A stretch of DNA of 64,000 nucleotides from Pelotomaculum schinkii (GTDB lineage: Bacteria > Bacillota > Desulfotomaculia > Desulfotomaculales > Pelotomaculaceae): assembly GCF_004369205.1 (NCBI RefSeq), contig NZ_QFGA01000002.1, positions 558,001-622,000 of the forward strand, read 5' to 3'. Below, piece by piece: positions 58,647-64,000 of the stretch. A program made the position numbers and the translations under genes. A model generated the notes under the pieces. That model saw only the letters and a program-made list of their open reading frames with translations. It did no database searches and was not told the origin of the DNA. Position 1 is the first letter of the stretch. Every line of letters begins with the position of its first letter.

Positions 58647-59709
58647 TAATTATCTTCCTAATAGAAATAGTCCTTAATGGTTCGATTCCAGCTCAGCCCC
58701 CATTTGACAACCCAATCGTGTAAATCCACCAAAATACTAGGTATTTTAGAGATTAAGAGGATGTTTCAATATATCACTAATTAATAATATATCAACATAA
58801 TTAGTCAGCACCCTGCTCGGTTAACCAGTTTATTACAATAACCGTGTTATGAACATGCTGATTACCGTAAAAAACAAAACATAAAACTAGCAATAGGTGT
58901 AATCAGAGCAAAAATCTGATTTTTTATTGGATGCGTTTTAAAGTATCAAAATTTCTTAACACATATTACTAACCGATCACGTATGAATCAGTCAGTCATA
59001 AAACCCGGGACAGTGAAGGAAACCCCATTTTATTCTAACAACCGATTTTAGCATGGACACTTTTGAGATTCAGAAATATACCGTTAAGATGGCAAGGAGA
59101 GCTGTTTTTTTAATGGCTAAAACAACACCTTAAGATAAAAAGGTTCTTTGGTACCAGTGATAGCGCTGTATACGGCCAGATATGGATAGCTCTTATAACG
59201 TATTGCTTGCTGATGATGACACGCTTGACCTGCCTGTGAAAATAACTTTTTGGCTATCTTGCGTCTTATTGCCGACCAACTCTATAGTCCCTATGCTGTC
59301 TTAATTGAGGTCCTGAAAAAGTCTCCGGTCAGGCCATCCCGTGGCAGGTGAAGAAAAGAGCATCATGAAAGCTTTAATCTATTGGTAAAACAAATTGATG
59401 TTGAGGCTACTGAGTTCTTAAATACTGTTGATGTAGAGCTATTTTACTTATAGGCCGCATCGTAGAAAGAAATATAGGCAGAAAATGTGGATCAGAGTTA
59501 TCTTTTATGGAGCCGTTGTCCTTTTAATCTGGTAAAAAAATTCGTCTAAATATTGCGAATTAGACGCTCTTCTGTTGCGAGTAACCTAAAACTTCTTGTT
59601 TACAAGAGCCGTCGCTTTTTATGCAACGCTAGAGATAAGCTATATAGAATAGGTTTTTAATATAACGATTTTGTTGGTTCTGTCCCAACTGACTTGTGAT
59701 ATTATTACA
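58647..59709. other. One-kilobase degenerate spacer inside the cluster
   Basis: No intact gene. The plus strand has broken coding-like pieces: a response-regulator-like start (YNVLLADDD, 59182-59230) and frames near 59251-59340 and 59375-59450, suggesting a decayed regulatory gene. The right copy of the 45-bp direct repeat lies at 59588-59632. Confidence 0.45.
59588..59632. repeat. 45-bp direct repeat, right copy
   Basis: Begins AAAACTTCTTGTTTACAAG and ends TGCAACGCTAG; pairs with 55894-55938. Located 78 bases past the stop of the first SPASM enzyme. Confidence 0.75.
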
Positions 59710-61155
59710 TTAAATTGATAAGTCATGCAATTTTACTATTTGTTGATTCATATCTTCTAATAGTCTCTCCATTTTGTGCCCTTTATGCCACATAGCAGTT
59801 TCAATGCTACTTTTAAGAACAGAACATCTTGGATCATGTCCATCAATGTTACCAGTATGCCATAATGCCCGTACTCGACAACCACCACCACAGAAATGCC
59901 GGAGCCAGCAAGCTTGGCATCCCTTTATAGAAGTATCTACGCTAAACTTGCTGTATTTGTCAGCAGCTCTTTCATAAATATTTCTTATTGATTCCTGCTT
60001 TAAAGTGCCAAGTACATACTGTTTCTGTTGTAATGCATGGCAGGGAAATACAAACCCATCGGGTGAAATGCTAAGTTGATTAATTCCTAGACCACAATTC
60101 TTCTTAGGAATCCTATGATAGATGAAATCATAGGGGAGATCTGCCACCGTCAATGAAAAAATAGGCTTATGCTGTTCAATAATTTCTCTTATGGATCTAA
60201 ATTGTTCACCGGCTTCCCGTATAGTAGACACATAGGCTCGGTAAGCACGATTTGAAGCATGTACGTATTCCGCATTTGACACTTCCAGACCTTCTGTATC
60301 TTTTCCAACAGGTATGAGCCGAATAAGCGACAAGTTACATTCTAAATCATGGGCAAATTTTACCATCTCTGCTGTCTTATTGACATTATTTTTGTTTACA
60401 ACCATCGATAAAGTGATCTTTCTTACTTTGCTAGCCTTTAACGACTGTATGGCTGATATAATTAAATTGAAGGTTCCAGGGCGGATTGATTCATGCGTCT
60501 GTTGATCAGGACCATCTAATGAGATATGTACATTACTAAATTTCTCGGCAATAGTTTTCGCGTTCATTTCGTCTATCTGAGTCCCATTTGTAACCAAAAC
60601 AGTATCAGCTTCGATTCCTTTTGGCAAAATTTCAAAAAGATCTTTCCTAAGCAAAGGTTCTCCCCCAGAGATATTAATTTGCCTTACCTCCATCTCAAGC
60701 AAATCACATATTAGATTGCGTAAAGTCGTAGTGTTCATCTCGTCTTCTAGCTTGTTACCTGCTTGATAATAGCAATAAGCACACTTCAAATTACATTGAT
60801 TAGTTACATTGATGGTGACGCTTTCTAGGCCTGATTGCGATTCTATTGTAGTTTGTTCTCCCAAAATTAATCCCGCTTTTTTGGCATCAAGAACAAATTG
60901 GATTATATCTTCTCTTATTAGTTCAACTGGAACTGCATATTCATCAGCGACTCTATTAACTATCCCATCAAGCGTATAATTCGAGTCACAACATGATAGT
61001 ATTAAATGACCAATGTCATTTGTTCTGATCCATGCTATAGTCTCAGGATCTACCGCTAAGTATTCATCGCCTTTATTTCTAAATATTATATTTTTAGGGG
61101 AAACCGGGCGTGAATTTAAAATATTAGCTATTAACTTATTATCTTGACTTTTCAT
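59710..61155 (-). CDS. SPASM-domain radical SAM enzyme with N-terminal PqqD-like domain
   Basis: 481 residues. A PqqD-like recognition domain (about 28-98) is fused in front of the radical SAM core (C121, C125, C128 in NQCNLKCAYCYY; GGEPL) and a C-terminal SPASM domain (about 350-455) with the cysteine series CGLG, CHAL, CQACWLRHFCGGGC and a final Cys. Expected to crosslink the precursor peptide. Start overlaps a 27-residue ORF by four bases. Downstream of the cobalamin enzyme. Confidence 0.92.
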   Translation of the reverse strand: MKSQDNKLIANILNSRPVSPKNIIFRNKGDEYLAVDPETIAWIRTNDIGHLILSCCDSNYTLDGIVNRVADEYAVPVELIREDIIQFVLDAKKAGLILGEQTTIESQSGLESVTINVTNQCNLKCAYCYYQAGNKLEDEMNTTTLRNLICDLLEMEVRQINISGGEPLLRKDLFEILPKGIEADTVLVTNGTQIDEMNAKTIAEKFSNVHISLDGPDQQTHESIRPGTFNLIISAIQSLKASKVRKITLSMVVNKNNVNKTAEMVKFAHDLECNLSLIRLIPVGKDTEGLEVSNAEYVHASNRAYRAYVSTIREAGEQFRSIREIIEQHKPIFSLTVADLPYDFIYHRIPKKNCGLGINQLSISPDGFVFPCHALQQKQYVLGTLKQESIRNIYERAADKYSKFSVDTSIKGCQACWLRHFCGGGCRVRALWHTGNIDGHDPRCSVLKSSIETAMWHKGHKMERLLEDMNQQIVKLHDLSI

Positions 61156-61235
61156 AACTCTATACCCTCCAAGTAATCCAGCTTCTCTTCATTCCTAGAC
61201 TTTTGGAAAACCATTATGTTTTCAGTGTTCCCCAA
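61152..61235 (-). CDS. 27-residue ORF coupled to the SPASM gene
   Basis: TTG 61235 lies 12 bases after AGGAGG and opens a charged 27-residue frame whose stop overlaps the SPASM start (ATGA). It may be a leader ORF for coupling, a remnant, or a small partner peptide. Spacing of the ribosome site is long, so the call is weak. Confidence 0.35.
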   Translation of the reverse strand: MGNTENIMVFQKSRNEEKLDYLEGIEL

Positions 61236-61280
61236 TATATTTTATTCCCTCCTATACACCCTGAAAACAAATCGCACACC

Positions 61281-62684
61281 TCATACTATTATGTTTGGGG
61301 ATTGTGATTTGTGTTTCGAACGCCTTAATCGAATATTTTCTATTTTCTTTATGTCGTCACGAAACAACTCGGAGGCCTTATAATACCATCTCTGAATATC
61401 CTGTCTAGTTAAGTACTTAGTGCTTATGTTGGAATAAATGAGCTGGTGAGTATCCCAACCTTTAGAATAAATCGTAACACCTAGCTTTTCTCGATTTCTG
61501 TAAAGATATGTTCCGGGATAAGGTGTACACATGCCAAAAAATGGGGTAACTCCGTAACTGTCACGTAGATGCTTCGCAAATTCTAGCGTCTGCCGTACTG
61601 TGTCATGAGTATCTGAGTGATGTCCTATTATAAATGAGCAAGCAATAAACCTGATTCCTGCCTCTCTAGCCCACCTAACGGCAACTTCTATCTGTTCTAC
61701 TGTAATATTCTTCCTTATAGAATACAAAACGCTTTGGACTCCCGACTCAACGCCAAATTGTATTGCATCGCAACCACTTTCAACCATTAATGTAAGTAGT
61801 TCCCTCGATACGTCGTCAACCCTTGATTCGCAGCCCCAAGCAAAACCGCTGTTACTTTTGTTGTAGTAGTGGCAGAAAGCCCTTGTTCGTTCGGGAAAAG
61901 CCGTAAATGTATCATCGACTACTGTTATATAGTCGATTTTAAAAATACGCCTCATTTCTTCTATTTCTAATATCACATTATCTATCCCTCTTGTTCGGTA
62001 TCTTCCACCTGATATTGCTCCAGCAGCACAGAAGATACAGCTTCCGGGGCATCCCCTGCTCGTAATAATAGTCCCTGGCATCGGGTATTCTTCCATATCT
62101 ATTGCAGTGCGGAGTGGAAAGGGTAACTGGTCTAATTCTTTAATATAGGGTCGGCCTGGATTTCTAACTATTTCTACATCTTTTCCAGTGTTCATTTTGT
62201 ATGTTATTCCTTTAATCTCATTCAGCGAACCTCGCTGCTGAAGAAAATAATCAGCCAATTCTGCCATGGACAGTTCACCTTCGCCCCTGACGATAATGTC
62301 AACTGCTTCGTGTTGCAATGTCTCTTCATCCATGAAAGTTACGTGTGGGCCACCTAGGACAGTAATCACATTCGGGTTCCACTCTTTAGCAGAAGAACAG
62401 AATTCAAATACGGATACCGTTGCTTCAGAGAAGACAACTAACCCAACAATTTTAGGCTGTTCTTGTTCCAAAAAACCAATAAACTCACTCTTCTTTATCT
62501 TTTTTCGCATTATATCTAATACTTTTACTTTATACCCCCGGGAAACAAGATAAGCGGCGATATAAAGTAAACCCAATGGAGGGCTACCCACTGGAGGTTT
62601 TAACCAATCCTTCTCTGGGTGAACTTCCAATACTTCCGTATACCATGATGGTATTATAGGGTTTACTAAAACAACATCAGCCAC
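61281..62684 (-). CDS. Cobalamin-binding radical SAM enzyme
   Basis: 467 residues from GTG 62684 (GGAGG nine bases upstream, right after the stop of the PqqD-like gene). N-terminal B12-binding domain (about 1-150) with GGPH, then radical SAM core with C212, C216, C219 (SRGCPGSCIFC). The usual cobalamin His motif DxHxxG reads DIMRKK, so B12 would bind without a protein His ligand. In RiPP clusters such enzymes often C-methylate or rearrange residues; exact reaction unknown. Confidence 0.9.
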   Translation of the reverse strand: MADVVLVNPIIPSWYTEVLEVHPEKDWLKPPVGSPPLGLLYIAAYLVSRGYKVKVLDIMRKKIKKSEFIGFLEQEQPKIVGLVVFSEATVSVFEFCSSAKEWNPNVITVLGGPHVTFMDEETLQHEAVDIIVRGEGELSMAELADYFLQQRGSLNEIKGITYKMNTGKDVEIVRNPGRPYIKELDQLPFPLRTAIDMEEYPMPGTIITSRGCPGSCIFCAAGAISGGRYRTRGIDNVILEIEEMRRIFKIDYITVVDDTFTAFPERTRAFCHYYNKSNSGFAWGCESRVDDVSRELLTLMVESGCDAIQFGVESGVQSVLYSIRKNITVEQIEVAVRWAREAGIRFIACSFIIGHHSDTHDTVRQTLEFAKHLRDSYGVTPFFGMCTPYPGTYLYRNREKLGVTIYSKGWDTHQLIYSNISTKYLTRQDIQRWYYKASELFRDDIKKIENIRLRRSKHKSQSPNIIV

Positions 62685-62685
62685 A

Positions 62686-62988
62686 CTATTTTCCCTCCGA
62701 TTTCCATATCCTTGCATCGAGAGTCTTCAAAACGATTAATTCTTGCTCGGCTAATTCTTCTAGTATGCTTATAACTTCATCTTCAGAAATCCCAGTCGTT
62801 TCAATAATCCTTGATACAGTACTATACCCGTCCAGTTCCTTCCACACCGTTGAAGCATCCTTATCTAAAATCATCCGCCCTCGATCCTCCAAGCTTATTA
62901 CTATTTGTCCCATTTTTTCATCTTCCATCCAATAAATAGGAATCATTATAGGGAAATAATGGTATATATCTTTTAACTCCTTATACAT
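62686..62988 (-). CDS. PqqD-like RiPP recognition element protein
   Basis: 100 residues from ATG 62988 after GAGGTGA. Pattern of three short strands and helices with DxxGRMILDKDASTVWKELDGYSTV and a C-terminal winged helix (EDEVISILEELAEQELI) is that of PqqD-type proteins that hold the precursor leader for the modifying enzymes. Its stop precedes the cobalamin enzyme start by one base. Confidence 0.88.
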   Translation of the reverse strand: MYKELKDIYHYFPIMIPIYWMEDEKMGQIVISLEDRGRMILDKDASTVWKELDGYSTVSRIIETTGISEDEVISILEELAEQELIVLKTLDARIWKSEGK

Positions 62989-63170
62989 CGGATTCACCTC
63001 ACTATATAAACATTTAAACACTTAAGTAATGCTATTCATTGATAGATTTTAGTTTTCAGAAATGACTGAGGTAAAGGTAAGACTTATAAGGGAGTTATTC
63101 TAATCATTATGTCTCCAGTATTTTAGATTTTTCCAAAACCATATTTTCAAGGACATGCCATAAAATTATT

Positions 63171-63323
63171 CTAGCAAAGCGCGCCTGATTCTACACCTAT
63201 CATTGCACAGGCAGCTGTGGCAATAAAGAATTGTGCGCACCCGGCTTCGAATTCCAGTCTCTTATCGTCACGGTTACTGACCAACCACGGCGTTCTATAT
63301 ATTAATCGCTTTATCTTATTCAT
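63171..63323 (-). CDS. Candidate RiPP precursor peptide
   Basis: 50 residues from ATG 63323, preceded by a near-perfect AAGGAGGTG. Residues 1-27 form a basic then acidic leader (KRLIYRTPWLV, DDKRLEFE); residues 28-50 form a small, hydrophobic Gly/Ala-rich segment with Cys29, Cys39 and the C-terminal Cys50, suited to thioether crosslinking. First gene of the cluster, 182 bases before the PqqD-like gene. No known family recognised, so novelty is open. Confidence 0.8.
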   Translation of the reverse strand: MNKIKRLIYRTPWLVSNRDDKRLEFEAGCAQFFIATAACAMIGVESGALC

Positions 63324-63385
63324 GAATTTACACCTCCTTCAAAGGGTATTTGCCTACCTTTACCTCATCGATATATGATTAAATA

Positions 63386-63442
63386 TTAACAATACGTCGG
63401 ACGGTAATATCATCAGTTGTTAACCTGACTTTGTATTGTTAA
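63386..63442. promoter_or_regulatory. Repeated TTGTTAA motifs upstream of the precursor gene
   Basis: TTGTTAA occurs at 63417-63423 and 63436-63442, and inverted at 63386-63392; the outer pair forms an 11-bp inverted repeat (ATTAACAATAC). They lie 60-120 bases upstream of the precursor start and could be sites for the neighbouring LytTR regulator or another factor. The rest of 63324-63712 shows no gene. Confidence 0.4.
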
Positions 63443-63712
63443 TTCTGTCGTCGATGCCCTGCTAATACTAAAATATAAAAGCATCTTATGAAAAAATGGT
63501 TTCAATGCACTTTGACATTATACGAAAATAGAGCATATCAGTATTTATTTAATTCCCGTATATCCAGTTGACCGTACCGTATAATCGAGCACTCACCGGA
63601 AGGAAGAACTACAGCTACTCATAATTATAATCAATTAATTTCATATATCTAGTACTTTTTCCTTAATAGCCAATTTATGGGCGTGAATAACCAAAAGGCA
63701 GGCCGCGAGAAC

Positions 63713-63746
63713 AAAAAAACACCCCTTCTCTCATTACAAAGGGGTG
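63713..63746 (-). terminator. Terminator of the LytTR regulator gene
   Basis: CACCCCTT and AAGGGGTG (63720-63727, 63739-63746) with seven T on the minus strand. The stop codon lies within the loop. Confidence 0.92.
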
Positions 63747-64000
63747 AATCTATGCTTGTATTCTTTAAATTTGTACCGGCTCATCAAGGCCGTTTTACCA
63801 TACCCGGCAAAGCCGATCTCATACGATCTGTTGCTTACCTCTTCTATTCTGCTGACTTTGTTCAGGTTCACAATAAATGATCTGTGAACTCTGGAAAAAT
63901 TATCTCCCAGCTTTTCCTCCAACTCGCCCAGGGTTTGCTGCACCCTGTAAACGTTGCCTCCAGTGTGGATTAAACTGACTTTATCCCGCTTCTCAATAAA
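63734..64000 (-). CDS. LytTR-domain transcriptional regulator (N-terminus outside window)
   Basis: The visible 88 codons run off the right edge and form a LytTR DNA-binding domain (RDKVSLIHTGGNVYRV, FSRVHRSFIVNLNKVSRIE, FKEYKHRF). Such domains usually end AgrA-type response regulators and respond to peptide signals. It lies upstream of the RiPP cluster, transcribed the same way but separated by a terminator, and about 34 kb from the agrBD locus. Confidence 0.9.
   Translation of the reverse strand, partial: FIEKRDKVSLIHTGGNVYRVQQTLGELEEKLGDNFSRVHRSFIVNLNKVSRIEEVSNRSYEIGFAGYGKTALMSRYKFKEYKHRFTPL

Noticed and set aside
59182-59460. Intact response regulator in the RiPP spacer
   Set aside because: Only the YNVLLADDD start is recognisable; the frame breaks within about 40 codons, so at most a decayed gene.

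Overview
The window reads as a chromosome segment of a spore-forming, diderm-less Clostridia relative of the Desulfotomaculum/Pelotomaculum (Peptococcaceae) type. Supporting signs are the gene order priA-def-fmt-DUF116-rsmB-rlmN-fhaA-fhaB-stp-ftsW-pbp-prkC, a coaBC-rpoZ-gmk-remA-yicC block, an LL-diaminopimelate aminotransferase (DapL), PyrR-controlled pyrimidine genes, an S-layer-homology protein, YqhV, a bacterial ComA-like phosphosulfolactate synthase and frequent TTG starts. The genus is an inference from gene content only.

Layout. 1-13.3 kb (minus strand): cell-wall/division signalling (PrkC kinase, PP2C phosphatase, two FHA proteins, FtsW/RodA, PBP) followed upstream by translation-associated genes (RlmN, RsmB, Fmt, Def) and PriA. 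13.4-14.6 kb: a lone plus-strand secreted amidase. 14.6-22.4 kb (minus): CoaBC, RpoZ, Gmk, RemA, YicC, an aspartate aminotransferase, DapL, DapF, RidA. 22.5-24.5 kb (plus): a very small transcription unit and RqcH. 24.7-25.0 kb: a MITE-like repeat. 25.2-31.9 kb (minus): PyrE, a membrane phosphoesterase, a GGDEF/HD-GYP protein, an agr-like peptide quorum-sensing locus (AgrD-AgrB plus a membrane protein), PyrF and a PAS protein. 32-41.7 kb (minus): the pyr operon pyrR-pyrB-pyrC-carA-carB-pyrK-pyrD with a sigma-A promoter and two PyrR attenuators; a 390-bp heptamer-repeat block sits between carB and pyrK.

41.7-54.5 kb is accessory ground: two deletion derivatives of one DDE insertion sequence, an S-layer-homology protein, a gene-poor 1.5 kb, YqhV, ComA, a complete IS605-type element (TnpA plus TnpB), a UPF0756 protein, RluD, LspA, an array of about ten small hairpins ending in a strong terminator (an unrecognised RNA candidate), a broken radical SAM gene and a TraB-family membrane protein. 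54.7-55.9 kb holds two truncated IS21 istA genes joined head to head at a 20-bp palindrome.

56-63.4 kb (minus) is the most interesting region: an AT-rich RiPP-type biosynthetic cluster. From upstream to downstream it has a 50-residue cysteine-containing precursor candidate, a free PqqD-like recognition protein, a cobalamin-binding radical SAM enzyme, a SPASM radical SAM enzyme with its own PqqD-like N-terminus, then, beyond a degenerate 1-kb stretch, an M50-type membrane protease, a second SPASM radical SAM enzyme and a 37-residue hydrophobic peptide. A LytTR regulator (cut by the right edge) lies just upstream. The precursor, the 37-, 27- and 16-residue ORFs and AgrD were found by reading the sequence directly. 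Assignments rest on motif recognition by eye; no database search or folding program was run.
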